Shown piece by piece: positions 33,823-46,291 of a DNA stretch of 64,000 bases. The notes under the pieces are model-generated. The model searched no databases. It worked only from the letters and a program-made list of their open reading frames with translations, and was not told the origin of the DNA. A program made the position numbers and the translations under genes. The stretch lies in the NCBI RefSeq assembly GCF_001611275.1, contig NZ_CP015080.1, positions 1,612,001 to 1,676,000 of the forward strand, written 5' to 3'. This DNA comes from Desulfuromonas sp. DDH964. GTDB taxonomy: Bacteria; Desulfobacterota; Desulfuromonadia; Desulfuromonadales; DDH964. Position 1 is the first letter of the stretch, and each line of letters begins with the position of its first letter.

Positions 33823-35016
33823 ATGCTCAATACCCCCTTCGCCCCCTGGCCCTCCTTCACCCCCGAGGAAGCCGAAGCCGTCCAGCGCGTGCTGCTCTCC
33901 AACCGGGTCAACTATTGGACTGGAACCGAAGGGCGCGAGTTTGAGACGGAATTTGCGGCCTTCTGCAGAACGGAATATGCCATCGCCCTCGCCAACGGCA
34001 CCGTTGCCCTGGAACTGATTCTCGCCGGTTACGGCATCGGCCCCGGCGACGAGGTGATCACCACCGCCCGCACCTTCATCGCCTCGGCGAGTTGCATCGT
34101 CATGCGCGGGGCGACGCCGGTCATCGCCGATGTCGACCCGGTGAGCCAGAACCTGACCGCCGAAACTGTCCGGCCGCGGATCACCCCGCGTACCCGGGCG
34201 ATCATCGCCGTCCACCTCGCCGGCTGGCCCTGCGACATGGACCCGCTGCTGGAGCTGGGCCGGGAGCATGGCATCAAGGTCATCGAGGACTGCGCCCAGG
34301 CCCACGGCGCCCGCTACAAGGGGAAACCGGTCGGTTCCCTCGGCGATGCCGCGGCCTTCTCCTTCTGCCAGGACAAGATCATGACCACCGGCGGGGAAGG
34401 GGGGATGCTGACCACCAGTGACCGCGCGCTCTGGGAGAAGGCCTGGGCTTTCAAGGACCATGGCAAGAGCTTCGCCGCGGTCTACAAGCGCCAGCACCCG
34501 CCGGGGTTTCGCTGGCTCCATGAATCATTTGGGACGAACATGCGCATGACCGAGATGCAGGCGGCGATCGGGCGTATTCAGCTGCGGCGGTTGCCCGAAT
34601 GGGTCGCCACCCGGCGCCGGTATGCCGCGCTGCTGGACGAAGGCTTCTCCCGGTTGCCGGAGCTGCGCGTGACCCTGCCCCCCGAGGATATTTTTCACGC
34701 CTATTACAAGTATTACGTTTTTCTCCGCCCGGATCTGGTTTATACTGCCACCCCGACCCCGGGACGTGACCTGCGCGACCGGCTGATCGATGCCATTAAC
34801 GCTGCAGGTGTCCCATGCTATTCCGGAAGTTGCAGTGAAATCTATCGCGAGCAGGCTTTCAGGGAGGCCGGCCTGGGGCCCCGGGCTCCGTTGCCCATTG
34901 CCCGGGCCTTGGGGGAGACCAGCTTGATGTTTCTTGTTCATCCGACCCTGGACGAGGGGGCTATGCTGACTACGGTCGCGGCCGTCGACACGGCCGTGGC
35001 TGCCCTGCCGGCATAA
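33823..35016 (+). CDS. pglE: UDP-4-keto sugar aminotransferase (PglE-like)
   Basis: 397 aa, DegT/DnrJ/EryC1 family. KVIEDCAQAHGARYKGKPVG is the PLP-ring region and FSFCQDKIMTTGGEGGML holds the Schiff-base lysine. The C-terminal part has the AYYKYYVFLRPD stretch of this subfamily. It should aminate the C4 ketone made by PglF, with glutamate as donor. ATG 33823 has AAGGA upstream. It is GC-rich, unlike the leg aminotransferase at 1390, so the two were probably acquired independently. Confidence 0.85.
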   Translation: MLNTPFAPWPSFTPEEAEAVQRVLLSNRVNYWTGTEGREFETEFAAFCRTEYAIALANGTVALELILAGYGIGPGDEVITTARTFIASASCIVMRGATPVIADVDPVSQNLTAETVRPRITPRTRAIIAVHLAGWPCDMDPLLELGREHGIKVIEDCAQAHGARYKGKPVGSLGDAAAFSFCQDKIMTTGGEGGMLTTSDRALWEKAWAFKDHGKSFAAVYKRQHPPGFRWLHESFGTNMRMTEMQAAIGRIQLRRLPEWVATRRRYAALLDEGFSRLPELRVTLPPEDIFHAYYKYYVFLRPDLVYTATPTPGRDLRDRLIDAINAAGVPCYSGSCSEIYREQAFREAGLGPRAPLPIARALGETSLMFLVHPTLDEGAMLTTVAAVDTAVAALPA

Positions 35017-35059
35017 AAAACGTACAGTTTTCGTTAAATATGGATTTTTGGGGGAATCT

Positions 35060-36931
35060 GTGAAGGAACTGATCAGAGAATACAGGTTTTGGGTTATTCT
35101 TGTCTTTAAGATACTCATTCTCGTATCCGCACTGCTGCTCTCCTATCTCCTGCGGTTTGATTTTCGTATCCCTCCCAACCACTTGCGTTCCATCCCCGCC
35201 CTCCTGCCGATTCTGGTCGTTGTGAAAATGGCGGTTTTCTGGGGCGTGGGAACCTTTCGCGGCTGGTGGCGCTACGCCTCGATGGCGGACATTCTGCTGC
35301 TCGCCCGGGCCAACCTTTTCGCCTCCGTTGCCCTTATTCTCGTCCTTTTCTTTTCCCATCGCCTCGGCAATATCCCCCGCTCGATCCTGGTCCTCGACTG
35401 GATAATCTGCTTCTGTATGTTAGCCGGTACCCGCTTTTTAACCCGTGCGTTGCGGGAGAACTATCTCCCGTTTTTGGGGAAGAATGGCAACGGCGGTAGG
35501 CGCATCCTGATCGTAGGCGCCGGCAGCGCTGGCCAGATGATCGCCAAGGAGATCCGGCAGAACCCGGCGCTGAACAAGACCATCGTCGGTTACGTCGATG
35601 ACGATGCCGACAAGCTGCGGCGGACCTTTGCCGGCTTTGAAGTCCTCGGCACTCAGAAAGACCTCCCCGCCATCTGCCGGCAGCACCAGGTTCAGGAAAT
35701 CATCGTCGCCATCCCCTCGGCGACCGGCAAGCAGATGCGGACAATTGTCGATCACTGCCAGACTCTCGGCGTCGCCTTCAAGACCCTCCCCGGCATCAGC
35801 GACCTCATCGACGGCCGGGTTTCGATCCAGCAGGTGCGGGATGTCGACCTGAATGATCTCCTCGGCCGTGAACCGGCGCACCTCGACCTTGAGCTGATCC
35901 GCTCCTTTCTGGAAGGGAAGCGGATCTTCATCACCGGTGCCGCCGGCAGCATCGGCAGCGAGATCTGCCGCCAGGTCTGCCGTTTCCGTCCCGCCCGCAT
36001 CATCCTCTTCGACCACGCCGAGTCACCCCTCTTCTCCATTCACAACGAGCTGGCCCGGGAACATCCGGAGCTGCGCCACACTGCCATTGTCGGTGATGTT
36101 CGGGACCGGGCGCGGATCCAGGCCCTCTTTGACGAGTGCCAGCCCCAAGTGGTTTTTCATGCCGCCGCCTACAAGCACGTGCCGCTGATGGAGCACAACC
36201 CGGCCGAGGCGGCCAACAACAACGTGCGCGGCTCGCGGGTCATGGCCGATGCCGCTGATGCCTGCCACTGCGAGGCTTTCGTCATGGTCTCCACCGACAA
36301 GGCGGTCAATCCGACCAACGTCATGGGGGCGACCAAACGGGCGGCGGAGCTTTACGTCCAGGCCCTGGCCCGGACCAGCCGCACCCGCTTCGTCACCGTC
36401 CGCTTCGGCAATGTCCTCGGCAGCGCCGGCAGCGTGGTGCCGATCTTCAAGAAACAGATCGCCGCAGGAGGGCCGGTGACCGTCACCCATCGGGATGTGA
36501 CGCGCTTTTTCATGACGATACCGGAAGCGACTCAGCTGGTGCTGCAGGCCGGGAGCATGGGACAGGGGGGGGAGATCTTCCTCCTCGATATGGGCGAGCC
36601 GGTGAAGATCGTCACCCTTGCCGAGGAACTGATCCGGCTTTCCGGCTTCACTCCCTATGAGGATATCGAGATCCGCTTTAGCGGATTACGCCCCGGGGAG
36701 AAGCTCTTCGAGGAACTCCTAATTGCTGGCGAAGGGGTCAAGCCGACCAGTCATGAGAAGATCATGGTCGCCGAATCGACCCCTGTCAATCGCGCCCACC
36801 TGGAGCAGCAGCTCGAAGAGCTCTACCAGATCCAGCGCGCTCTCGACCAGGCCGGGGTGGTGGCGAAGCTGCGGGAGATCGTGCCGGAATATTGCCCGGA
36901 GAAGGCTGGCGCCCAGCGCCACGCATCCTGA
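35060..36931 (+). CDS. pglF: UDP-GlcNAc 4,6-dehydratase, membrane-bound (PglF/WbpM type)
   Basis: 623 aa from GTG 35060 (GGGGGA about 5 nt upstream). Four membrane helices lie in residues 1-125. A first Rossmann domain follows (RRILIVGAGSAGQMIAKEI), then a CapD-type SDR domain from about residue 290 (FITGAAGSIGSEICRQV). The active site has Met for Tyr (STDKAVNPTNVMGATKRAAE), as in PglF and WbpM. It makes the 4-keto-6-deoxy sugar used by PglE. It is the last gene of the polysaccharide locus; the next gene is a MazG homologue in a different role. Confidence 0.9.
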   Translation: MKELIREYRFWVILVFKILILVSALLLSYLLRFDFRIPPNHLRSIPALLPILVVVKMAVFWGVGTFRGWWRYASMADILLLARANLFASVALILVLFFSHRLGNIPRSILVLDWIICFCMLAGTRFLTRALRENYLPFLGKNGNGGRRILIVGAGSAGQMIAKEIRQNPALNKTIVGYVDDDADKLRRTFAGFEVLGTQKDLPAICRQHQVQEIIVAIPSATGKQMRTIVDHCQTLGVAFKTLPGISDLIDGRVSIQQVRDVDLNDLLGREPAHLDLELIRSFLEGKRIFITGAAGSIGSEICRQVCRFRPARIILFDHAESPLFSIHNELAREHPELRHTAIVGDVRDRARIQALFDECQPQVVFHAAAYKHVPLMEHNPAEAANNNVRGSRVMADAADACHCEAFVMVSTDKAVNPTNVMGATKRAAELYVQALARTSRTRFVTVRFGNVLGSAGSVVPIFKKQIAAGGPVTVTHRDVTRFFMTIPEATQLVLQAGSMGQGGEIFLLDMGEPVKIVTLAEELIRLSGFTPYEDIEIRFSGLRPGEKLFEELLIAGEGVKPTSHEKIMVAESTPVNRAHLEQQLEELYQIQRALDQAGVVAKLREIVPEYCPEKAGAQRHAS

Positions 36932-37040
36932 AAGGATGGCGGGATGTCGAAAGCTGGTGGTTGCACAATGAGTACCCGGGGGGAGCTGCTAGCCGGCCGG
37001 TTCGGCGAGAGGATATTTTCCCCCTGCGCAGGAGGCAACC

Positions 37041-37430
37041 ATGGGTGACGGGCAGACGACCCTGCAGCAGCTGAAGGAAAAGATGGCGGATTTCGTCCGC
37101 GAGCGGGATTGGGAGCAGTTCCACACGCCGAAGAATCTCTCCATGTCGATCGCCATCGAGGCCGCCGAGCTGATGGAGCATTTCCAGTGGCTGACCGTCG
37201 AGGCGTCAAAGAACCTTCCTGCGGAGGCGTTGGCCGACATCGGCGAGGAGCTTGCCGACATCGTCATCTATTCCCTCTCCCTGGCCAATACGCTGCAACT
37301 CGATCTCGCCGATACCGTCCTCGCCAAAATGGCCAAGAACATCCGCAAGTATCCCTCCGACCAGGTCCGCGGCAAATCCCACAAGTACACCCATTATCAA
37401 AAGCAGCTGCCGGAAGATCCGGAAGCCTGA
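37041..37430 (+). CDS. MazG-like nucleotide pyrophosphohydrolase
   Basis: 129 aa, single MazG domain like RS21-C6/dCTPase proteins. The metal-binding acidic pairs are in EAAELMEHFQW and EELADIVIYSLSLAN. It should split dNTPs or modified NTPs to NMP and pyrophosphate, a house-cleaning role. AGGAGG lies 6 nt before ATG 37041. It is followed after 25 bp by the WYL regulator. Confidence 0.85.
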   Translation: MGDGQTTLQQLKEKMADFVRERDWEQFHTPKNLSMSIAIEAAELMEHFQWLTVEASKNLPAEALADIGEELADIVIYSLSLANTLQLDLADTVLAKMAKNIRKYPSDQVRGKSHKYTHYQKQLPEDPEA

Positions 37431-37455
37431 GGTCCCCCGCCACCCGAAGGCGTCC

Positions 37456-38445
37456 ATGAAACCGGCGAAAAAATACAGCCAGGCGGCGCGGCTCCACGAC
37501 GTCATCCGCATCCTCGAGGCCCGCTACGGGGCGACCATCGACGAACTCGCCGAGGAGTGCCGGGTGACGCGGCGTACCATCTTCCGCGACCTGCAGGCGA
37601 TCCGCGACGCCGGCTACCCGCTCGTTTCGGAGCGCGAGAGTGACGGCCGCGTCCTCTACCGCTTCATCACCGGCTTCAAGAAGATCCCGCCGATCACCTT
37701 CTCCCTGCAGGAGCTGATGACCCTCTACCTCGGCCGCGGACAGCTCGCCTTTCTCGCCGGGACCCCGTTCCAGGACGATCTCGAGGCGATCTTCGCCAAG
37801 ATCCGCTCCAGCCTGCCGCCGCGCAGCGTCGCCCATCTCGAACGCCTCGCCGCCGCGGCGGCGCCCCGCTTCCAGGGGCTGCGCGACTATTCGGGCAAGC
37901 GGCAGATCCTGGAACAGCTGCGCGACGCGCTCCTCTTCCAGCAGCGCTGCCGCCTGCACTACGCTCCCCCGCATCGGGAGGTCGAAGAGTACCTCTTCGA
38001 CCCCTACACCCTCCTTTTTTTCAGCAACTCCCTCTACCTCGGTGGTTATGCCCACAATCGCCAGGCGCTGCGCCTCTTTCTGGTCGATCGTCTGCAGGGG
38101 GTTGAGGTGAGCCGGGAACGCTTCGAGGTCCCCGAGGATTTTGCCATCGCCGACCTGACCGGCAGCGCCTTCGGCCTGATCGACGAGGCGCCACAGCAGA
38201 TCCGGGTCCGTTTCGCCGAACCGATCGCCCACCTGATCCGCGAACGCACCTGGCACCCCAGCCAGGTGATCGAGGAACACGCCGACGGCAGCCTGACCCT
38301 GACCTTTCACGCCGGCGGCGAGAAGGAACTCCTCGCCTGGCTCTACTCCTACCTCCCCCATGTCCAGGTCCTTGAACCTCCGTCGTTGCGAAGCGCTTTC
38401 CTGCGCGGACTGCAGCAGGGGCTCAGCTTGCAGGGACCCCCGTGA
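37456..38445 (+). CDS. HTH-WYL transcriptional regulator
   Basis: 329 aa from ATG 37456; upstream in-frame codons overlap mazG and look out of frame. An N-terminal winged HTH (IDELAEECRVTRRTIFRDLQ, residues 26-45) is followed by a WYL domain (about 140-235; FDPYTLLFFSNSLYLGGYAH replaces the classical W-Y-L with L-Y-L) and the WCX C-terminal extension (WHPSQVIEEHADGSLTLTF). Such regulators respond to nucleotides or single-stranded DNA. Its target is not evident. Confidence 0.85.
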   Translation: MKPAKKYSQAARLHDVIRILEARYGATIDELAEECRVTRRTIFRDLQAIRDAGYPLVSERESDGRVLYRFITGFKKIPPITFSLQELMTLYLGRGQLAFLAGTPFQDDLEAIFAKIRSSLPPRSVAHLERLAAAAAPRFQGLRDYSGKRQILEQLRDALLFQQRCRLHYAPPHREVEEYLFDPYTLLFFSNSLYLGGYAHNRQALRLFLVDRLQGVEVSRERFEVPEDFAIADLTGSAFGLIDEAPQQIRVRFAEPIAHLIRERTWHPSQVIEEHADGSLTLTFHAGGEKELLAWLYSYLPHVQVLEPPSLRSAFLRGLQQGLSLQGPP

Positions 38446-38497
38446 CCCCCGTGACCCCCGTCGCTCATCGCTGAAGCATAGTGACGCATTCTGTCAC
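38442..38497. promoter_or_regulatory. Short tandem repeat and possible CRP/FNR-like operator before 38556
   Basis: GACCCCCGT is repeated three times from 38442, overlapping the end of the WYL gene. GTGAC (38481-38485) and GTCAC (38493-38497) form an inverted pair with 7 nt between, about 60 bp before the next start codon. The spacing is one base longer than a classic CRP site. Confidence 0.3.
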
Positions 38498-38555
38498 ACC
38501 TCCTCGCTAGGGTAGCATCAACAGCACAGCCAAACTCAGCGACAGGAGGTGTCCC

Positions 38556-38996
38556 ATGCTCTATCTGGCAACCGGCAACCTGGAGAACGACCCCCTCTAT
38601 TTCGACATCCAGGCGATCGAGGAGCGACGCTACCGCGGTCATCCCTTTTTTGCCGTCAGTGGTATCTGTGGCGACGGGCGCATGGAAGGGGAGGTGCTGA
38701 TCGAAGTCGGCGCCGAGACGACCGTTACCTTTGTCGACGACTATCTCGCTCCCCTGCGATTGCGGGAATTTTTTCAGCGCCATGACCGCGGGCGGGTGAC
38801 GGCGGCTTTGTGCCAGGCGCTCGCCGACCTGCAGGTCTGCCTGCAGGGAATCCCCGGGGAAACGAAGTCCCGGGTCCTTGGCTGCTCGGCCCAGGGGCGC
38901 TGGCTGCCGCAGCGGGCCCGGACCTGGGGCGAACAGCTGGAACTGCCGCTGGTGATCGGGGAGGAACGGGTGACCTGGGGGCGGCAGGCGGCCTAG
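38556..38996 (+). CDS. Uncharacterised small cytoplasmic protein
   Basis: 146 aa. ACAGGAGGTGTCCC gives a strong ribosome site before ATG 38556. No signal peptide or membrane segment is seen. The first half is rich in acidic residues and beta-prone (YFDIQAIEERRYRGHPFF, EVLIEVGAETTVTFVDDYL). The second half has two cysteines (LCQALADLQVCL, GCSAQG). I do not recognise a family. It stands alone between the WYL gene and maf, with a possible operator upstream. Confidence 0.7.
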   Translation: MLYLATGNLENDPLYFDIQAIEERRYRGHPFFAVSGICGDGRMEGEVLIEVGAETTVTFVDDYLAPLRLREFFQRHDRGRVTAALCQALADLQVCLQGIPGETKSRVLGCSAQGRWLPQRARTWGEQLELPLVIGEERVTWGRQAA

Positions 38997-39074
38997 CGTT
39001 GCTGCTTTCCGCCATTGCTTTTCATGGCGTGCTGGGGTAAAAAAGGGGCTGCCCTTTCGTCCCGAGGATACGCC

Positions 39075-39656
39075 ATGCGTCAGCTCGTGCTCGCCTCCAC
39101 CAGCCCTTACCGCAAGCAACTGCTGCAACAGCTCGGGCTCCCCTTCATCACCGCCTCGCCCCTCTACTTCGAGGAGCTCAACCAGACGGTGGCGCCGGAG
39201 CTGCTGGTCAAGCATCTCGCCCTGCACAAGGCCGAGAGTCTGGCGAAACATTTTCCCGAGGCGCTGATCATCGGCGCCGACCAGGTCTTCGTCGATGCCC
39301 GGCGCCGCATCGTCGGCAAGCCGGGGAGCCCGGAGAGGGCGGTGGAGCAGCTCAAGGGGATGGCCGGGCGCAGCCACACTTTTTATACCGGGATCGCCCT
39401 CTTCGACGCGGCGGCCCAAACGGTGGCCACCGATTTCGATACCTTCACCGTCACCCTGCGCCAGCTGACGGAGACCCAAATCCGCAGCTATGTCGAGCGG
39501 GAAAACCCGGTCGACTGCGCCGGTTCCTTCAAGATCGAGGGGCTCGGCATCGCCCTGATGGACCACCTCGACGGGCGCGATTACACCACCCTGATCGGGC
39601 TGCCACTGATCAAGCTCACGCAGATGCTCGAACAGTTCGGAGTCCACATCCTGTAA
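39075..39656 (+). CDS. maf: Maf-type nucleotide pyrophosphatase (YceF-like)
   Basis: 193 aa from ATG 39075. LVLASTSPYRKQLLQQLGL is the Maf N-terminus. LIIGADQVFVD, GKPGSPERAVEQL and the DCAGSFKIEGLGIAL block match the YceF branch, whose E. coli member hydrolyses 7-methyl-GTP. The aspartate of GADQV is the catalytic base. It ends 94 bp before dnaE. Confidence 0.9.
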   Translation: MRQLVLASTSPYRKQLLQQLGLPFITASPLYFEELNQTVAPELLVKHLALHKAESLAKHFPEALIIGADQVFVDARRRIVGKPGSPERAVEQLKGMAGRSHTFYTGIALFDAAAQTVATDFDTFTVTLRQLTETQIRSYVERENPVDCAGSFKIEGLGIALMDHLDGRDYTTLIGLPLIKLTQMLEQFGVHIL

Positions 39657-39750
39657 AATCAAAAGCGCGGCGAGCAGCAAAGCGATTCCGGAGCCTGGTC
39701 CCGGAACCGTCCTCCTCTGCCGCTCCCCCGTTTCTCTTGCCCGGGTTTTT

Positions 39751-43224
<3,474 letters not shown>

Positions 43225-43261
43225 CGCAGGCCGCGGCCGCGGGCTAGCGGCCGGCGGCAGG

Positions 43262-43290
43262 AGGCCGAAGGGGCGACCCTTTGGCCTTTC
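43262..43290 (+). terminator. Hairpin between dnaE and accA
   Basis: AGGCCGAAGGG pairs with CCCTTTGGCCT across a 4-nt loop (one wobble pair), then TTTC. The T-run is short, so it may attenuate rather than stop dnaE transcription. Confidence 0.35.
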
Positions 43291-43319
43291 GCCGTGTGCC
43301 GAATAAACAAGGAGTTCCT

Positions 43320-44273
43320 ATGCAGTTTTACCTCGAATTCGAAAAACCCCTCGTCGAGCTGGAGCAGAAGATCCGCGAGCTGCGCGAGTATTCGACCGAC
43401 AAGGTCGATTTCTCCGGCGAGATCAGGAAACTGGAGAAAAAAGCCGAAAAGCTGCGCGAGGAGATCTTCTCCAACCTCAGCCGCTGGCAGCGCACCCAGC
43501 TCGCCCGCCACGTCAACCGCCCCTTCACCCTCGACTACGTCCAGCACATCTTCACCGACTGGTTCGAGGTCCACGGTGACCGCAATTTCCGCGACGACCC
43601 GGCCATTGTTGCCGGCTTTGCCCGCTTCGACGGCCAGCCCTGCTGCGTCATCGGCCACCAGAAGGGGCGCGACACCAAGGAGAAGGTTTACCGCAACTTC
43701 GGAATGCCCAATCCCGAAGGCTACCGCAAAGCGCTGCGGGTAATGCAGATGGCCGAGCAGTTCAAGCTGCCGATCTTCACCTTCGTCGATACCCCCGGCG
43801 CTTTTCCCGGCATCGGCGCCGAGGAGCGCGGCCAGGCTGAGGCGATCGCCCGCAACCTGCGGGAGATGGCGGCGCTGACGGTGCCGGTCATCACCACCAT
43901 CACCGGCGAGGGGGGCTCCGGCGGAGCGCTCGGCATCGCCGTCGGCAACCGCGTCATGATGATGGAATATTCGGTCTACGCGGTCATCTCGCCGGAAGGG
44001 TGCGCGGCCATCCTCTGGAGCGACGGCACCATGGGACCCCAGGCCGCCGAGGCCCTCAAACTCACCGCCACCGACATCCAGGAGCTCGGCTGCGTCATCG
44101 ACGATGTCATCCCCGAGCCGATCGGCGGGGCCCACAACGACCACGCCCTGGCTGCCGCCAACGTCAAGTCGTTCCTCAAGAAACACTACCTCGAGCTCAA
44201 GGAGCTCACCCCCGAGGAGCTGGTCGAACAGCGCTACCAGAAGTTCCGCGCCATGAGCCAGGTGCAGGAGTAA
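43320..44273 (+). CDS. accA: Acetyl-CoA carboxylase carboxyltransferase subunit alpha
   Basis: 317 aa from ATG 43320 (AAGGAG 6 nt upstream). The N-terminal helix [19 protein letters not shown] is the usual AccA start. The crotonase-fold core has [18 protein letters not shown] and [17 protein letters not shown]. With AccD and the biotin carrier it makes malonyl-CoA for fatty acid synthesis. accD is not in the window. Confidence 0.97.
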   Translation: MQFYLEFEKPLVELEQKIRELREYSTDKVDFSGEIRKLEKKAEKLREEIFSNLSRWQRTQLARHVNRPFTLDYVQHIFTDWFEVHGDRNFRDDPAIVAGFARFDGQPCCVIGHQKGRDTKEKVYRNFGMPNPEGYRKALRVMQMAEQFKLPIFTFVDTPGAFPGIGAEERGQAEAIARNLREMAALTVPVITTITGEGGSGGALGIAVGNRVMMMEYSVYAVISPEGCAAILWSDGTMGPQAAEALKLTATDIQELGCVIDDVIPEPIGGAHNDHALAAANVKSFLKKHYLELKELTPEELVEQRYQKFRAMSQVQE

Positions 44274-44300
44274 GGGCGAGCAACGGGCAACGGGTAAAGA

Positions 44301-44398
44301 GCAACGAGCAACGAGCAACGAGTCACGAGTCACGAGTCACGAGTCACGAGTCACGAGTCACGAGTCACGAGTCACGAATCACGAATCACGAATCACGA
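44301..44398. repeat. Heptanucleotide tandem repeat, 14 units
   Basis: Perfect 7-bp period: GCAACGA x3 (44301-44321), GTCACGA x8 (44322-44377), ATCACGA x3 (44378-44398). It lies between accA and the PfkB gene, outside any coding region I accept. The stepwise change of one or two bases along the array suggests growth by slippage. Confidence 0.9.
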
Positions 44399-44488
44399 AT
44401 ACTTAAACCACAGGGATGGACGGGATGACCAGGACGAAATTTGCTCCTCCGACACCGTATCATCCCTGTTTTTATGCCGGGGCGGGTC

Positions 44489-45400
44489 ATGGCTGAAATT
44501 GCCGTCGTCGGCCTCGGCCAGTCCTCCCTCGACCTGATCGGCCGCCTCGAAAGCTACCCGGCGGTCGACGAAAAAGCCGAGCTCGACCAGTTCCTGATCC
44601 AGGGGGGCGGACCGGTCGCCACCGCCCTCGTCACCCTCGCCCGGCTCGGGGTCGGCACCGCGCTGGTCGGCCGCTGCGGCGACGACGAGCACGGCCGGCG
44701 CATGCGGCGGGAGCTGGAGCAGGAGGGGGTCGACTGTCGCTGGCTCGACGCCGAGCGCGGCGCCAGCAGCCAGCTCGCCTTTATCGCCGTCGACGGCGGC
44801 GCCCGGCGCACCATCTTCTGGCACCGCGGCAGCGCTCGGCCGCTCCATGCCGCCGAACTCTCGCCGCAGCTGCTGGCCGGGGTGCGGGTGCTCCATCTCG
44901 ACGGCCTCCAGGCCGAGGCCTCCCTTGCCGCCGCCCATCGCGCCCGGGCCGCCGAGGTGACCACGGTCCTCGATGGCGGCACCTGGCGCGCGGGGACGCG
45001 GGAGCTTCTCCCCTATATCGACCACCTCGTCGTCAGCGAGCGCTTTGCCCGCCAGGTCACCGCCGGCGGCCCGGTCGAAGCGGCCCTCGAGCCACTCCTC
45101 GAGTACGGCGCCCGCGCCGTCACCGTCACCCGCGGCGCCCGCGGCAGCATCACCCGCACCCAGCGCGGCGGCGAGTTCCATCAGCCGGCCTTTGCCGTCA
45201 CCGCCGTCGATACCACCGGCTGCGGCGACGTCTTTCACGGCGGTTATATCTACGGTCTGCTGCAGGAGTGGCCGCTGCCGCAGACGGTCCGCTTCGCCGC
45301 TGCCTGCGCCGCGCTGAAGTGCCGCGCCCTCGGCGGGCGCACGGCGATCCCGCGGCGGGACGAGGTGGAAGAGCTGTTGCAGGCCCAGCCTGCCATCTGA
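44489..45400 (+). CDS. PfkB-family carbohydrate kinase
   Basis: 303 aa from ATG 44489; earlier in-frame codons fall in repeat-like sequence. The first PfkB signature is LIQGGGPVATALVTLARLG. The second, DTTGCGDVFHGGYIYG, has Cys where most have Ala but keeps the catalytic Asp of GCGD. It phosphorylates a sugar or nucleoside with ATP; ribokinase-like and adenosine-kinase-like substrates are both possible. The gene ends 15 bp before the lipoprotein gene, so the two may be cotranscribed. Confidence 0.8.
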   Translation: MAEIAVVGLGQSSLDLIGRLESYPAVDEKAELDQFLIQGGGPVATALVTLARLGVGTALVGRCGDDEHGRRMRRELEQEGVDCRWLDAERGASSQLAFIAVDGGARRTIFWHRGSARPLHAAELSPQLLAGVRVLHLDGLQAEASLAAAHRARAAEVTTVLDGGTWRAGTRELLPYIDHLVVSERFARQVTAGGPVEAALEPLLEYGARAVTVTRGARGSITRTQRGGEFHQPAFAVTAVDTTGCGDVFHGGYIYGLLQEWPLPQTVRFAAACAALKCRALGGRTAIPRRDEVEELLQAQPAI

Positions 45401-45415
45401 TCGCGGAGGGATAAC

Positions 45416-46291
45416 ATGAGACGCTACCTGCCATTGCTTGCCCTGGCGCTGCTGCTCCTTGCCGGCTGCGCCGCCGTTCCCTACCAGTACACTCACAACG
45501 TCGAGGCGCCGGATACGGTCAACCTGAGAGCGGGGGAGCCGCAGATCGAGCGCGGCCGGCCGGTCGCCTTCCTCGATGGCATCGGCCACTACTTCTTCTC
45601 CCTGCCGAGCAAGCTGATCCTCTGGAACTGGAGCGTTGACAACCACGATATTTCGCCGGAGACCGAAGAAGCGCTCAGCAGCTACCTGGCCGCCAACGAC
45701 CTCCCCAGCGTCAAGGTGCGTCTCAACCAGTACGCGCCCGGCGGCGAATGGCGGCGGCTGGTGAAGAACCGCTCGGTCAACGGCTTCTGGCGCTACACCA
45801 TCGGCGCCATCACCACCACCTTCTACACCATCCTGCCGGGACGGGTTTTTGGCGGCGACAACTACAACCCCTTCACCAACACCATCAATATCTACTCCGA
45901 CCACACCGCCATCGTCGTTCACGAAGGGGGGCACGCCAAAGACTTCGCCCAGCGTGAATACAAGGGGGTCTACGCTGCCGCCCGCATGATCCCGCTCTTC
46001 CCCCTCTATCAGGAGGCGATCGCCACCGGCGACGCTATCGGCTACGACCGTGCCGAGGAGCAGCCTGCGGAGGAGAAGAAGGCTTACAAAGTCCTCTATC
46101 CGGCCTACGGCACCTATATCATCGGCGAGGGGTTGGGGATCGCCTCCTGGTTCACGCCGATCTCCTACCCGGTGCAGCTCGGCATCCAGCTCGCCGCCGC
46201 GATTCCCGGCCACATCGTCGGCCGCATCAAGGCCGCCAACGTCGAGGAGCCACAGCCCCCCCTGGCGCCCGCCGTCGCCGGAGTCCAATGA
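45416..46291 (+). CDS. Lipoprotein with HEGGH motif
   Basis: 291 aa. The signal peptide ends in a lipobox (LLLLAGC, Cys at about residue 18), so the protein is anchored in a membrane facing the periplasm. The motif AIVVHEGGHAKDFAQREY (about residues 165-182) resembles the HExxH zinc site of metalloproteases and of minimal gluzincin-like domains. A hydrophobic stretch follows near residues 240-270. I do not know the family by name. ATGA overlap with rlpA suggests joint expression and an envelope role. Enzyme activity is inferred from the motif only. Confidence 0.75.
   Translation: MRRYLPLLALALLLLAGCAAVPYQYTHNVEAPDTVNLRAGEPQIERGRPVAFLDGIGHYFFSLPSKLILWNWSVDNHDISPETEEALSSYLAANDLPSVKVRLNQYAPGGEWRRLVKNRSVNGFWRYTIGAITTTFYTILPGRVFGGDNYNPFTNTINIYSDHTAIVVHEGGHAKDFAQREYKGVYAAARMIPLFPLYQEAIATGDAIGYDRAEEQPAEEKKAYKVLYPAYGTYIIGEGLGIASWFTPISYPVQLGIQLAAAIPGHIVGRIKAANVEEPQPPLAPAVAGVQ

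Noticed and set aside
44301..44398. CRISPR array
   Set aside because: Period is 7 bp with no spacers. The 51-bp repeats at 59658 also lack unique spacers, and no cas genes are present.
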